Assembly: GCA_946558465.1 (NCBI GenBank)
Contig: CAMNTM010000005.1
Location: 62,001-126,000, forward strand
Source of the DNA: an uncultured Lachnospiraceae bacterium
Lineage (GTDB): Bacteria; Bacillota; Clostridia; Lachnospirales; Lachnospiraceae
Direction of reading: 5' to 3'
Length of the DNA stretch: 64,000 bases
Positions within the stretch are counted from its first letter, which is position 1, and every line of letters starts with the position of its first letter. Position numbers and translations under genes: made by a program. The notes below the pieces were generated by a model. That model ran no database searches, was not told the DNA's origin, and saw nothing but the letters and a program-made list of their open reading frames with translations. Shown one piece after another: positions 47,083 through 56,474 of the stretch.

Positions 47083-48513
47083 GTGAAAATCATAAAAATA
47101 AGAATGCTTAAGATATTGCTTCTGACGATTGCTTTAGCAGCAGTCTTTCTGCAGGGATGCGGCGGCCAGAACGAGGAGAGACATTCTGTAAAGCAGGAGA
47201 AGGAAAAAAAGGAACAGGGGACTGAGGACAAGCAGGAACAGGATGCGGATGTGGCACAGATCCGGCAGGCGTCGCCGTCAGTGACGGGAGCACTTCATGT
47301 AGAAGGAGCGAAGCTTGTGGGAAGGGATGGAGAACAGGTGCAGCTTAAGGGACTCAGCACACATGGTCTTGCATGGTTTCCCGATTATGTAAATGAAGAA
47401 CTTTTTCGAGAACTCCATGAGGAGTGGAAGGCTAATGTAGTTCGTCTTGCCATGTATACAGAAGAATCTGGGGGCTACTGCAGTGACGGAGATAAGGAAC
47501 ACCTGAAGGAATTGATTCGTGATGGTGTAAAATATGCGGCTTCTCAGGACATGTATGTAATCATAGACTGGCATATTTTGTCAGACTCTAATCCGAATAT
47601 ACATCTTGATGAGGCAAAAGCATTTTTTGATGAGCTGTCCGCGGAGTATGCAGGTGAGGAACATGTTTTGTATGAGATATGCAATGAGCCAAATGGAGTG
47701 ACGGGATGGAATGAGATTAAATCCTACGCGGAGGAAGTCATAAGTGTGATTCGAAAGAATGATGCAGATGCGGTCATTCTTGTGGGAACGCCCAACTGGT
47801 CGCAGTATGTGGATGAGGCGGCAGCAGATCCCATTACTGAGTATGAGAATATTATGTATACACTTCATTTTTATGCGGCGACTCATACAGATGATCTGCG
47901 GGAAAGACTTTCGAAGGCAGTAGAGGGAGGACTTCCGGTATTTGTATCAGAATACGGTATCTGCGATGCAAGCGGAAACGGTGGAATTGATGAAGCACAG
48001 GCAGAAAAGTGGGTGGAGCTGCTGAATCGTTGCAATATCAGCTATGTGGCATGGAATCTGTCCAATAAGACAGAGACATCGGCAGTGTTTAGCAGCACCT
48101 GCAGTAAGACAAGCGGCTTTGACTGGGAGGATTTGAGTGATTCCGGACGCTGGGTTTATCGTATGCTGACGGGAGAGGATAAGGAAGAAGCAAAAGACTC
48201 TGCAGAAAATTCCTTTTTGAGCGGTGATTTGGAGATTTCCATACATTTAAAGAACAGCTGGGAGGCTGACGGAGAAAAGGTTTATCAGTATGAGCTTACG
48301 TTGAAAAATGTATCGGATAAAGCATGTACGCACTGGACAGCAGAGATTCCATTTGAAGGCAGCATTACACTTACAGACGGATGGAACGCCGATTATACGG
48401 TACAGGGAAATGTGCTTCTTATTACATCAAAGGATTATAACGGTACGCTTTCTCCGGGAGATACAGTTTCAGATGTAGGCTTTATTGTAAGCGGAGGAAA
48501 TGTTCAGAATTGA
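47083..48513 (+). CDS. Secreted glycoside hydrolase family 5 lipoprotein with C-terminal CBM2-like domain
   Basis: 476 residues from a GTG; an ATG at 47104 is an alternative. Lipobox LQGC (Cys26), a charged linker, then a GH5 barrel from about residue 70: LVGRDGEQVQLKGLSTHGLAWF, VVRLAMYTEESGG, YVIIDWHIL, the acid/base Glu202 in EICNEPNG, HFYAATHTDDLR and the nucleophile Glu290 in PVFVSEYG. Residues about 390-470 (LEISIHLKNSWEADGEKVYQYELTLKNVSDKACTHWTAEIPF...NADYTVQGNVLLI) form a CBM2-like beta domain. Probable beta-1,4-glucanase of subfamily GH5_2, surface-anchored. Confidence 0.92.
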   Translation: MKIIKIRMLKILLLTIALAAVFLQGCGGQNEERHSVKQEKEKKEQGTEDKQEQDADVAQIRQASPSVTGALHVEGAKLVGRDGEQVQLKGLSTHGLAWFPDYVNEELFRELHEEWKANVVRLAMYTEESGGYCSDGDKEHLKELIRDGVKYAASQDMYVIIDWHILSDSNPNIHLDEAKAFFDELSAEYAGEEHVLYEICNEPNGVTGWNEIKSYAEEVISVIRKNDADAVILVGTPNWSQYVDEAAADPITEYENIMYTLHFYAATHTDDLRERLSKAVEGGLPVFVSEYGICDASGNGGIDEAQAEKWVELLNRCNISYVAWNLSNKTETSAVFSSTCSKTSGFDWEDLSDSGRWVYRMLTGEDKEEAKDSAENSFLSGDLEISIHLKNSWEADGEKVYQYELTLKNVSDKACTHWTAEIPFEGSITLTDGWNADYTVQGNVLLITSKDYNGTLSPGDTVSDVGFIVSGGNVQN

Positions 48514-48557
48514 CAAACATACCAATGGTATGATAATATACACATGCCTTCGGTATG
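48510..48557 (+). promoter_or_regulatory. TetR promoter with two operators
   Basis: TTGACA (48510-48515), which overlaps the stop codon of the GH5 gene, and GATAAT (48532-48537) with a 16-bp spacer. The spacer holds CATACCAATGGTATG (48518-48532), and CATGCCTTCGGTATG lies downstream at 48543-48557. Two 15-bp palindromes suggest autorepression. Confidence 0.75.
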
Positions 48558-48579
48558 TATTGGAAGGAAATAGAATTGT

Positions 48580-49233
48580 ATGGCCAGAAACAAATATCCA
48601 GAAAAAACGGTGAATATGATCTTGGATGCAGCCTTTAAGCTGTTTATGGAAAAGGGATATGAAAGGACCTCTATTCAGGACATTATTGATAATCTGGGGG
48701 GACTCAGCAAGGGAGCGATTTATCATCATTTTAAGTCTAAGGAGGATATATTAATTGCAGTTATAAACCAGATGACAGCAGAATCAAATCAGCTGCTTGC
48801 TGAAGTTAGAGACCGGCAGAATCTGAATGGGAGAGAAAAGCTCAGAGCAATTTTTAAAGAATCTCTTTTTCGCCCGGTACAAGATGATATTTTTTCTGTG
48901 GCGCCGAATCTGGGAGACAGTCCGCAGCTCTTATTTGGAATTATCAAAGATACGCTGTATGAAGCCGTGCCGCATTATGTTCTGCCTATTATCCGGCAGG
49001 GAATCGCAGACGGTTCAATTGTGACCGATTATCCTTCAGAGCTTGCACAGTTGATTATATTGGCAGCAAATGTCTGGATGAATCCGATGATATTTGATGA
49101 TTCTCCGGAAGAGTCTCATAATAAATTCATGGTATTCGGACAGATGATGAAAGGGATGGGACTGGATATTTTAGATAAAGAGATGCTGGAAAGGTTGGAA
49201 AATCTAGCGCAGATTTATCACGATAATAAATAA
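48580..49233 (+). CDS. TetR/AcrR family regulator, likely efflux repressor
   Basis: 217 residues. KTVNMILDAAFKLFMEKGYERTSIQDIIDNLGGLSKGAIYHHFKSKEDILIAVI is a textbook TetR DNA-binding domain. A ligand domain follows with TPR-unrelated helices (PNLGDSPQLLFGIIKDTLYEAV). It precedes an MFS exporter gene on the same strand and has its own operators, so drug- or metabolite-dependent control of the exporter is likely. Confidence 0.92.
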   Translation: MARNKYPEKTVNMILDAAFKLFMEKGYERTSIQDIIDNLGGLSKGAIYHHFKSKEDILIAVINQMTAESNQLLAEVRDRQNLNGREKLRAIFKESLFRPVQDDIFSVAPNLGDSPQLLFGIIKDTLYEAVPHYVLPIIRQGIADGSIVTDYPSELAQLIILAANVWMNPMIFDDSPEESHNKFMVFGQMMKGMGLDILDKEMLERLENLAQIYHDNK

Positions 49234-49399
49234 TAGTATAAGTAAAAATTACCGTCACCTGATAAGGACTATAGAATCTTATACGTATGAGCCTGTTTTT
49301 ATTTATAGGCAGGTAAGGTTTATGTCTGTCAGGGGACGGAAAATTTTACGACATTTACATACCGACGTTTGGTATTTATATTTAAAGGAGGACAAATAT

Positions 49400-50632
49400 G
49401 TGAAACAAAAACTATTTTCAAGAAACTTTACATTAGTTATAATAGGGCAGATCATATCTTTATTTGGAAATGCGGCAGTTAGATTTGCACTGCCTCTATA
49501 TCTGCTGAATCAGACAGGCTCCTCGGCTCTTTACGGAACGGTAATGGCCTGTGCTTTTATTCCGACAATTCTTCTGTCTCCGATAGGAGGAATCATTGCA
49601 GACCGGACAAACAAAAGAAATGTTATGGTTATTCTGGATTTTTTTACGGCGGGAGTCATATGGATGTTCTGCATGCTTATGGGAAATGTGAATCTGGTTA
49701 TACTTCTTACGGTAACTCTTATGCTTCTCTATGGAATTGCCGGTGCGTATCAGCCTTCTGTGCAGGCAAGTATACCTGTGCTGGTTCATCAGGAATATTT
49801 TATGGCAGCGAATTCAGTGATTAATATAGTAAGCTCTGTTTCAGCCTTATCAGGTCCCGTACTGGGTGGAATTCTGTATAGTGCATATGGATTAAAGCCG
49901 GTACTGTGGGTTAGTGCGGTCTGTTTTTTTTGTTCAGCGGTTATGGAAATTTTTATTGAAATTCCTCATGTAAAACAGATGACGGAGGGAAGCATATTTC
50001 AAGTGGCAAAAAAGGATATTGCAGAAAGTATTCATTTTATCCGCGTTGAAAAACCGGTAATTGGAAAAGTATTACTGGTAATCTGTGCAATGAATTTGTT
50101 TTTGTCGGCTATGTTTATTGTCGGTCTTCCCTATCTTATAACAGAGGTGCTTGAATTTTCTCCGGTGCAGGCGGGCCGGCTGTACGGGTTTACAGAAGGT
50201 GCGGTGGCAGCAGGAGGACTTGCAGGCGGCATCTGTGCAGGAATATTTGGGAAGTGGCTCACAATCCGAAGAGCCGGCAGTCTGGTAACTGTCTGTGCAG
50301 CCGGAGTATTTCCAATGGGCATTTCTCTGGCGCTTGTTTCCTCTGACTGGATAAATTATGCGCTTATTACATGCTGCGGCTTTGTAATTATGGTATTTTC
50401 TACGATTTTCACTGTACAGATGATGTCCTTTGTACAGGTGCAGACTCCAGATTATCTGATGGGAAAGGTAATCTCGGTAATACTTATGCTTGCCACATGT
50501 GCTCAGCCGTTGGGAAATGCATTTTATGGGATTTTGTTCGAGCTGTGCAGCGGCTTTGAATTTGTAGTTATTTTCTTTTCCGGAGGGGCATCGCTTTTAA
50601 CAGCAGTCTGCATGAAAAAGGCTTTATCATAA
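49400..50632 (+). CDS. MFS efflux transporter
   Basis: 410 residues from the GTG at 49400, eight bases after AAAGGAGG; upstream in-frame starts have no ribosome site. Twelve transmembrane helices. FTLVIIGQIISLFGNAAVRFALPLYLLNQTGSSALYGTV, SPIGGIIADRTNKRNVMVI (loop 2-3 motif GGxxADRxxKR), ending in FVVIFFSGGASLLTAVCM. Related to the MefA/Bcr-like multidrug exporters of Firmicutes. Probably controlled by the TetR protein before it. Confidence 0.9.
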   Translation: MKQKLFSRNFTLVIIGQIISLFGNAAVRFALPLYLLNQTGSSALYGTVMACAFIPTILLSPIGGIIADRTNKRNVMVILDFFTAGVIWMFCMLMGNVNLVILLTVTLMLLYGIAGAYQPSVQASIPVLVHQEYFMAANSVINIVSSVSALSGPVLGGILYSAYGLKPVLWVSAVCFFCSAVMEIFIEIPHVKQMTEGSIFQVAKKDIAESIHFIRVEKPVIGKVLLVICAMNLFLSAMFIVGLPYLITEVLEFSPVQAGRLYGFTEGAVAAGGLAGGICAGIFGKWLTIRRAGSLVTVCAAGVFPMGISLALVSSDWINYALITCCGFVIMVFSTIFTVQMMSFVQVQTPDYLMGKVISVILMLATCAQPLGNAFYGILFELCSGFEFVVIFFSGGASLLTAVCMKKALS

Positions 50633-50709
50633 AAGCATTGCTTCTTTTAGTGTTTGACAATATAATGATATTAGAGTAGACTTTGAAAGTTTCTAGGAGA
50701 GGACGCTGC

Positions 50710-51456
50710 ATGAATCAAAATTTTATCAGAGAGGTCAGTATCAACTGGGACAGGATTGATGCAGACAGCTATCTATGGGATATTTCTGCGCTTCAGTTTA
50801 CGGAGCCGGTTGTATTTGAAAGTCCGGTTACATATTTTGTCGGGGAAAATGGTTCGGGAAAGTCTACCCTTCTGGAAGGAATTGCAGCGGCATATGGTTT
50901 TAATCCTGAAGGGGGGAGCATGAATTATCGGTTTTCCACCTATGATTCACATTCCGAACTGTACCAGGCTGTTCGATTTGTTAAGGGAGTGAGAAGACCG
51001 GCAGAAGGATATTTTTTAAGGGCAGAAAGCTTTTATAATGTTGCAAGCATGGCAGAGGAGTATCGTGATCATACTCCTAAAGAAATCTATTATGCCAGAT
51101 ACGGAGGGAAATCTCTGCATCAGCAGTCGCATGGAGAAAGTTTTATGGCGCTGATTCATGGGAATTTTTCCGGAAGTGGGCTTTACCTGCTTGATGAGCC
51201 TGAGGCAGCTTTATCGCCTCAAAGACAGCTGACTCTGCTGATTGAGATCGACAGGCTGGCACGTTCTGGGGCACAGTTTATTATAGCGAGCCATTCTCCT
51301 ATATTGCTGGGACTTCCGGGAGCCGGAATTTTATCTTTTGACGAAGGAGTCCTGCATCCCTGTGAGTATCTGGAAACGGAGAGTTATCAGGTGATGGAGA
51401 TGTTTATCAATAACAGGGAATATTTTTTGAAACAGTTATTGGGAGAAAGAATATGA
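50710..51456 (+). CDS. AAA ATPase of the ABC/SMC type, cytoplasmic
   Basis: 248 residues from the ATG at 50710 after AGGAGAGGACGCTGC. Walker A FVGENGSGKSTLLEGIAAAYG, signature-like region GKSLHQQSHGESFM, Walker B LYLLDEPEAALSPQRQL, then AQFIIASHSPILLGLPGAGIL (switch His). It belongs to the predicted ATPase group with no transmembrane partner (AAA_23-like). Role unknown, perhaps DNA or ribosome related. Followed directly by an HD gene. Confidence 0.85.
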   Translation: MNQNFIREVSINWDRIDADSYLWDISALQFTEPVVFESPVTYFVGENGSGKSTLLEGIAAAYGFNPEGGSMNYRFSTYDSHSELYQAVRFVKGVRRPAEGYFLRAESFYNVASMAEEYRDHTPKEIYYARYGGKSLHQQSHGESFMALIHGNFSGSGLYLLDEPEAALSPQRQLTLLIEIDRLARSGAQFIIASHSPILLGLPGAGILSFDEGVLHPCEYLETESYQVMEMFINNREYFLKQLLGERI

Positions 51457-51538
51457 AATGGATTTGGCTCTCAAAGGAACCGCTAGAGATTTATGCAGAT
51501 GTATTTTCAGATATGAAAGAGGAGGATATGGAGAAGAA

Positions 51539-52147
51539 ATGGAGAGAGAAAGACTAAAGAAGCAGTTTGAATTCTGCAGGGAGATTGACAAGGAAAAATT
51601 CATAGGAAGACAAACCTATCTTACAGACGGGCAGCGTAAGGAAAATGATGCAGAGCATGCGTGGCATATGTCAATAATGGCAATTCTTTTAAGTGAATAT
51701 GCTAATGAAAAAATAGATGTGCTTAAAACTATAACAATGCTGCTGATTCATGATTTGGTTGAAATTGACGCCGGCGATACCTATGCCTATGACGAAGAAG
51801 GGAATAAGAATAAAAGGCAGAGGGAAGAAACGGCAGCAGAACGTATCTTCGGCCTGCTTCCACCGGACCAAAATGAAAAATTACGGGGATTATGGGAGGA
51901 ATTTGAGGAAGGTGCGACGCCGGAGGCAAAATTTGCTCGTGCAATGGACCGTATTCAGCCGCTTATGCTGAACGATGCTTCGAAAGGAAAGAGCTGGATT
52001 GAGCACGGGATCTGCTTGGAGCAGGTGATGAGAAGGAATCAGAGCACAGCTGACGGCTCGAAAGAACTGTGGGATTTTGCCTGTCAGAACTTTATATGTC
52101 CCAATGTAGAAAAGGGAAGTTTAAAGCAGCAGGAGGAAAAACTATAA
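51539..52147 (+). CDS. HD-domain phosphohydrolase (YfbR-like)
   Basis: 202 residues from the ATG at 51539 (GGAGAAG before it). QRKENDAEHAWHMSIMAILLSEYAN gives the first His, LLIHDLVEIDAGDTYAYDEEG the HD pair, and ATPEAKFARAMDRIQPLMLN the last Asp: the HD_3/YfbR pattern. Members hydrolyse deoxynucleoside 5'-monophosphates. Just before def in one operon. Confidence 0.85.
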   Translation: MERERLKKQFEFCREIDKEKFIGRQTYLTDGQRKENDAEHAWHMSIMAILLSEYANEKIDVLKTITMLLIHDLVEIDAGDTYAYDEEGNKNKRQREETAAERIFGLLPPDQNEKLRGLWEEFEEGATPEAKFARAMDRIQPLMLNDASKGKSWIEHGICLEQVMRRNQSTADGSKELWDFACQNFICPNVEKGSLKQQEEKL

Positions 52148-52148
52148 T

Positions 52149-52631
52149 ATGAAAAGGGAGATTTTGCTGCTGGGAAATCCCAGGCTGTATGATGTAAGCG
52201 AAGCAGTTAGAAAAGAGGAGCTTTCTGACCTTGAATGCGTTGTGAAGGATCTGCATGATACATTGATGGATTTTCGGGAACGATACCATGCCGGACGGGC
52301 AATTGCAGCACCGCAGATAGGCGTATTTAAGAGAATTCTTTATATGTATATTGATAAGCCAGAAGTATTTATTAACCCGGTTTTAGAATTTCCGGATGAG
52401 GAAAGGATGGAGCTTATAGATGACTGTATGTCATTTCCGAATCTTCTTGTGAGAGTGGAGCGTTATAGAAGGTGTGTAATCCGGTATAAGAATATGGACT
52501 GGCAGGATTGTGAGAAGAAGCTTGACGGAGAGCTGTCCGAGCTTTTGCAGCATGAGTATGATCATCTGGACGGAGTGCTTGCAACGATGCGGGCAGTAAA
52601 CAGCAGGGCGTTTTATATGAGGCAGAATTGA
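52149..52631 (+). CDS. def: Peptide deformylase
   Basis: 160 residues, two bases after the previous stop. The three motifs are HAGRAIAAPQIG (about 47-58, GxGxAAPQ), DDCMSFPN (metal Cys93, with Asp where Glu is usual) and HEYDHLDG (His135, Glu136, His139). It removes the formyl group from new proteins. Short type II-like form; the G in position two of motif 1 is Arg (GRAIAAPQ), seen in other clostridial paralogues, so it may be an accessory deformylase. Confidence 0.92.
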   Translation: MKREILLLGNPRLYDVSEAVRKEELSDLECVVKDLHDTLMDFRERYHAGRAIAAPQIGVFKRILYMYIDKPEVFINPVLEFPDEERMELIDDCMSFPNLLVRVERYRRCVIRYKNMDWQDCEKKLDGELSELLQHEYDHLDGVLATMRAVNSRAFYMRQN

Positions 52632-52680
52632 CTTCCACTCGTGTTTTTGTTATGATAATAAATAAAAAAGAGGTGATTTT

Positions 52681-52857
52681 ATGGATATAGCAGCATTATC
52701 TACAAGTATGGCAATGGAGCAGTTAAGTGTAAGCGTAAATATGGCCGTTATGTCTAAGGTTCTTGACACAGCGGAGGCTTCTGCAGAGGTACTTACACAG
52801 ATGACAGAATCTCTGGCGGTTCCGGGACTGGGAGAAAATATTGATATTATGGCATAA
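52681..52857 (+). CDS. YjfB family protein (putative motility)
   Basis: 58 residues after AAAGAGGTGATTTT. DIAALSTSMAMEQLSVSVNMAVMSKVLDTAEASAEVLTQMTE is the family pattern; members are sometimes called putative motility proteins because of genomic links to flagellar genes. No flagellar genes are in this window. Too short for many gene callers. Confidence 0.85.
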   Translation: MDIAALSTSMAMEQLSVSVNMAVMSKVLDTAEASAEVLTQMTESLAVPGLGENIDIMA

Positions 52858-52878
52858 AGAAAGACAGGGGTATTTTGT

Positions 52879-53736
52879 ATGACTCGTGAGGAATTGTATC
52901 AATCTATCTATACACATGACACGATTTATCTGCCGCCTCATGAGCAGACGACGGCTGCGCTGGAGGTTTCTCTTGGCTGCAGCTGGCATAGATGTACCTT
53001 CTGTGATTTTGCAAGGGATGCCTTTCACATTCATGAGCCTGAGAAGCTGGAACAAAGCTTACGTGTCCTTTCTCAGCTGAGACCGGATGATACAAGGCTG
53101 TTTTTTCTTGGTGAAAATGCATTTTTTATGACAGCGGAGCAGATTTTCAGCATTATGGAGCTTGTGAGCCGGCATATGCCTAATGTCCGTGAATATGCAA
53201 TGTATTCCCGGATTGACGATATACTCAGGAAAAGGGAGGAAGAGCTTTTCCTTCTTAATGCCAGAGGACTTCAGGCACTTCATATCGGAGTGGAAAGCGG
53301 GAGCGATTCTATCCTGGAGGCCCGGCAGAAGGGGATTACCTCAGCTCAGACGGTAGAAGCCCTGCAGCGTCTTGACAGGGCAGGTATCCAGTACTATCTG
53401 ACGATAATTCCGGGGCTTGGAGGCCGGAGGTTTTCTCGGCTGCATGCGGTTGAAACAGCGCGGATGCTGAATCAGGTACATCCGCGTAATATCTGGTGTC
53501 TGAAGCTTAAGCTTTGGGAAGGCACACCCCTTTATAAGGAAGCAGAGGACGGAGTATTTGATATGATGACTCCGGCAGAAATTCTAAGAGAAGAAAGACT
53601 TTTGCTGCAGAATCTTACAGTTTCAGATTGTCTGTTTGAAGATACGACCGTGCTTGATAAGTTTACGATTCAGGGAATGCTTCCTGGTCAGAAAGAAGAG
53701 TTACTGCGGGCAATTAATTATTTGCTCAGCTTGTAA
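52879..53736 (+). CDS. Radical SAM protein (B12-domain-free, YgiQ/COG1032-like)
   Basis: 285 residues. The cluster motif is CSWHRCTFC (Cys34, Cys39, Cys42), a CX4CX2C variant common in this subgroup. It is followed by LRPDDTRLFFLGENAF, IDDILRKREEELFLLNARGLQALHIGVESGSDSIL and GIQYYLTIIPGLGG, the ordered strands of the radical SAM barrel. Substrate unknown. Starts 22 bp after yjfB. Confidence 0.9.
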   Translation: MTREELYQSIYTHDTIYLPPHEQTTAALEVSLGCSWHRCTFCDFARDAFHIHEPEKLEQSLRVLSQLRPDDTRLFFLGENAFFMTAEQIFSIMELVSRHMPNVREYAMYSRIDDILRKREEELFLLNARGLQALHIGVESGSDSILEARQKGITSAQTVEALQRLDRAGIQYYLTIIPGLGGRRFSRLHAVETARMLNQVHPRNIWCLKLKLWEGTPLYKEAEDGVFDMMTPAEILREERLLLQNLTVSDCLFEDTTVLDKFTIQGMLPGQKEELLRAINYLLSL

Positions 53737-53745
53737 AATTACATG

Positions 53746-53786
53746 AAATCTTCCGAAAATTCTTTAGAAGTATCGGAAGATTTTTT
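53746..53786. terminator. Bidirectional terminator
   Basis: ATCTTCCGA (53748-53756) pairs with TCGGAAGAT (53773-53781), with TTTTTATG after it on the plus strand and a T-run on the minus strand too. It ends the radical SAM gene and the convergent ABC permease operon. Confidence 0.8.
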
Positions 53787-54573
53787 ATGCGGATAGGTCT
53801 TTCTTCCTGTACAGCGTCACTGCTGAAAATGCAGCTGCTGCCATTATGGCAGCATGCAGTCCAAGCAGCCTGGTATTAATTTTTATCCCAGTGAAAATAT
53901 CTGCTCCGTTAGAAAAGTAATACGGTGTCACATATTTTAGGTTTTCAAGGTCCGGCAGAATCCGGCACATTAAATCTGCAGCATATAAAAGGATAGCGAT
54001 TCCCAGTGCGGCGCCTACGGGCTTTTTTCTGCAGTATGCAGAGATAAGAAAACAGATGCTTCCAATCTCAAGATCCATAAGAAGCTGCAGGCCGTGAAAG
54101 GTGAGAAATTCCCTGCAGGGCAGAGATTCTCCTGCGCCTAGAAGGCCGGCTAGTATCCATGCTGCACAGATTACATGAAACAGCAGGGTAAGTGCCCAAA
54201 AAGAGGCATATTTTTCCAATACAATGCGGGTTCTTCCCAGAGGGAGCGTATATAAAAACTCGGCGGTATGTCCTTCCTCCTCCTTTGCCAGCAGTGCGGC
54301 GCCTGTCATGGCAGAAAACATGGCACCTCCGATTGCAAACATCAGGGATATCTCTGTGGCATAGAAGCCTTCCATTGTGGCAATACTGAGTCTGTCAAGT
54401 CCCAGTACTTCCGACAGAGTGCCCATCTGTGAATAGCCCTCCGCCATCTGTTCCATCGTATCTTCCAGTCCGCCAAATAAAAGCAGGCAGCCGAAACAGA
54501 GGATTCCTACACAGAATGACCAGATAAGAAGTATTTTTTGATTTCTCTTTAATTCATGTATGAAAATAGTCAT
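53785..54573 (-). CDS. ABC-2 type transporter permease
   Basis: 262 residues with about six transmembrane helices: FIHELKRNQKILLIWSFCVGILCFGCLLLFGG, MTGAALLAKEEEGHTAEFLYTLPLGRTRIVLEKYASFWALTLLFHVICAAWILAG, and so on. The EEGHTAEFLYTLPLxR segment is typical of ABC-2 exporters. It starts within the preceding ATPase stop (ATGA overlap at 54570-54573). Together they form an exporter, maybe for an antimicrobial peptide. Confidence 0.9.
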   Translation of the reverse strand: MTIFIHELKRNQKILLIWSFCVGILCFGCLLLFGGLEDTMEQMAEGYSQMGTLSEVLGLDRLSIATMEGFYATEISLMFAIGGAMFSAMTGAALLAKEEEGHTAEFLYTLPLGRTRIVLEKYASFWALTLLFHVICAAWILAGLLGAGESLPCREFLTFHGLQLLMDLEIGSICFLISAYCRKKPVGAALGIAILLYAADLMCRILPDLENLKYVTPYYFSNGADIFTGIKINTRLLGLHAAIMAAAAFSAVTLYRKKDLSA

Positions 54574-55409
54574 TTCTTTTTTTCCTCCCGGTAATAATGC
54601 ATAAAAATTTCGTCTAAGCCAGGCTCTTCTATGAGTACATCCTGTATTTTCATGCCATCCAGCTTATGAATCAAATCCTGCATATCGCCGGTATAGACAA
54701 ATTCCTCTTCGTAATCCTTAAGAGATATTTTGACCCGGCGGATATTGGAGCGTGTCAGATTCTCCACAGTGTCCTGGCGGATCAGCGTCCCATCCTTGAT
54801 GATCGCAGCATTTCTGCAGTAACGTTTTACCTCTGAAAGAATATGGGAGGAAAGGAAACAGGTAGTGCCATTTTTATTATATTCTAAAATCAGGTCGAAG
54901 AAAAGCTCCTGCATCAGCGGGTCCAGCCCGGAGGTCGGCTCATCGAATATTAAAAGTCTGGGTTTGTGCTGCATGGCACATACGATACTGACTTTTTTTC
55001 GATTACCGAGAGATAATTCCCCGATTTTTTTCTTTTTATCAATCTCAAGAAGCCGGCACAGCCTGTCTGCTTCTGAACTGCAGTTTTTCCCTCTTGCTTT
55101 TGCACAAAAACGTATGATTTCTTCTGTCTTCATTGCAGGATAGAACATGGTTTCTGACGGCATATATCCGATTTCCTGCAATATTTCTTTTTGATTTTTA
55201 ATATTGTCCTTTTGAAGCAGCCGAATTTGTCCCTTCTGGAATCTTAAAAGTCCCAGCATGCTGCGGATGGCAGTGGATTTCCCAGAGCCGTTAGGCCCCA
55301 GAAACCCGAAGATATCTCCTTCCTCTACCGAAAGCGACACATCCTTTACTCCGAGGTGTTTTCCATAATATTTGGTCAGATTCTGAATTTCAATTACCTT
55401 TGTATTCAA
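54570..55409 (-). CDS. ABC transporter ATP-binding protein
   Basis: 279 residues. Walker A GPNGSGKST, signature GELSLGNRKKVSIV (LSLGN, a variant common in ABC-2 exporters), Walker B LLIFDEPTSGLDPLMQELF, then SSHILSEVKRYC. The C-terminus carries a small regulatory domain (RRVKISLKDYEEEFVYTG). It energises the permease encoded next. Confidence 0.95.
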   Translation of the reverse strand: MNTKVIEIQNLTKYYGKHLGVKDVSLSVEEGDIFGFLGPNGSGKSTAIRSMLGLLRFQKGQIRLLQKDNIKNQKEILQEIGYMPSETMFYPAMKTEEIIRFCAKARGKNCSSEADRLCRLLEIDKKKKIGELSLGNRKKVSIVCAMQHKPRLLIFDEPTSGLDPLMQELFFDLILEYNKNGTTCFLSSHILSEVKRYCRNAAIIKDGTLIRQDTVENLTRSNIRRVKISLKDYEEEFVYTGDMQDLIHKLDGMKIQDVLIEEPGLDEIFMHYYREEKKK

Positions 55410-55869
55410 ATGATCCGCCCTCCTTATATTTTGTAAGCAGAAGGTTTAAGTTCCTTGTGTCGGCAGCCCGTTTCAGTCTGTGAAAGACATACACACAGAG
55501 ATAGGTAAAAAGCATGAATAAAAAGAAGAAGCAGGATGTCAGAATATGTCTGTCAAACCAGCTGCCCAGATAAGAGGCAGTGGTGTAGATGAAGGAGCAT
55601 AAAAGCATCCGGCAGAATTCCTTTTTGCCAAAATGTTCTGCTTCGTCAAAGCTGTGAAAGACATACATCTGCAGGTAACCTGTCAGATAAGCGGTCAGTA
55701 TCATTTCACACATATACAGTACACGTGCCAGAAATATTTTTTTGAGGGCTAGCCATGTAAAATAAAAGAACAGAATACAGCAGAAATAAAGACATGCCTT
55801 ATACTCAATTACAAGCTCCTTTTTCAGATATTTCATAAGCAGGTGCTTCCATTTATTTTCTGTCTTCAT
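55390..55869 (-). CDS. DUF3021 membrane protein
   Basis: 159 residues with four transmembrane helices (YFCCILFFYFTWLALKKIF, MCEMILTAYLTGYLQMYVF, FCRMLLCSFIYTTASYLG, SCFFFLFMLFTYLCVYVF). The gene directly follows a LytTR regulator, overlapping by 17 bp, which is the standard DUF3021 context. In related LytTR systems the membrane protein inhibits the regulator; that is likely here by analogy. Confidence 0.85.
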   Translation of the reverse strand: MKTENKWKHLLMKYLKKELVIEYKACLYFCCILFFYFTWLALKKIFLARVLYMCEMILTAYLTGYLQMYVFHSFDEAEHFGKKEFCRMLLCSFIYTTASYLGSWFDRHILTSCFFFLFMLFTYLCVYVFHRLKRAADTRNLNLLLTKYKEGGSFEYKGN

Positions 55870-56311
55870 CTCTGTCTCCTCTCAAAACCTGTCGAAGCTG
55901 TCCGGCATATTTTCTGGAGATAATTACCTGCTCTCCATTTTCCAAAGTCGCGCGTATGCGGCTTCCAGGCTCGCTTTTCAGATAATCAATTTTATATATG
56001 TTCAGTATCATGGATTTTGAGCAGCGGAAAAATCCTCTGTTTTCATAAATAAATGCAAGCTCACGGAGACTTCCGAATGCTTTTACTACCTTGTCGGAAA
56101 GGTAGAGCCAGGTTTCTCCATCTACATTTTCTATATAAAATACTTGCTCGGGAAGAATAAAAAGTGTTTTCTCCTCCCATAATGCCTTGATCCGCAGGGC
56201 CTGTCCCTGCACAATATCGGCAATTTCTGTAATGGTGTCGTTCATTGTGTGATATCGGACAATAACCTCCTCGTCACCTTCCGGGATTTTTATCATCGTA
56301 AGTTTCATCAA
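55853..56311 (-). CDS. LytTR-domain DNA-binding regulator
   Basis: 152 residues without a receiver domain. C-terminal LytTR: FYIENVDGETWLYLSDKVVKAFGSLRELAFIYENRGFFRCSKSMILNIYKIDYLKSEPGSRIRATLENGEQVIISRKYAGQLRQVL. Heads a leftward operon (LytTR, DUF3021, ABC ATPase, ABC permease). Divergent from a second LytTR regulator at 56475, so they may share control sites in the 163-bp gap. Confidence 0.9.
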   Translation of the reverse strand: MMKLTMIKIPEGDEEVIVRYHTMNDTITEIADIVQGQALRIKALWEEKTLFILPEQVFYIENVDGETWLYLSDKVVKAFGSLRELAFIYENRGFFRCSKSMILNIYKIDYLKSEPGSRIRATLENGEQVIISRKYAGQLRQVLRGDRDEDRK

Positions 56312-56474
56312 GGTATCCTCCTCTACTGCAGATATGGTAGCATTTTTTTTGTTTTTCTACAATAAAAAACTGCCAGGATGCGTTTTTACAGAGGTAACGT
56401 GCATATCTGGAGTATGTTTATTGCGTCCGGAAATCTGCTGTGATAAAATCAAAAGAAGATAAAATGGCCGGAGT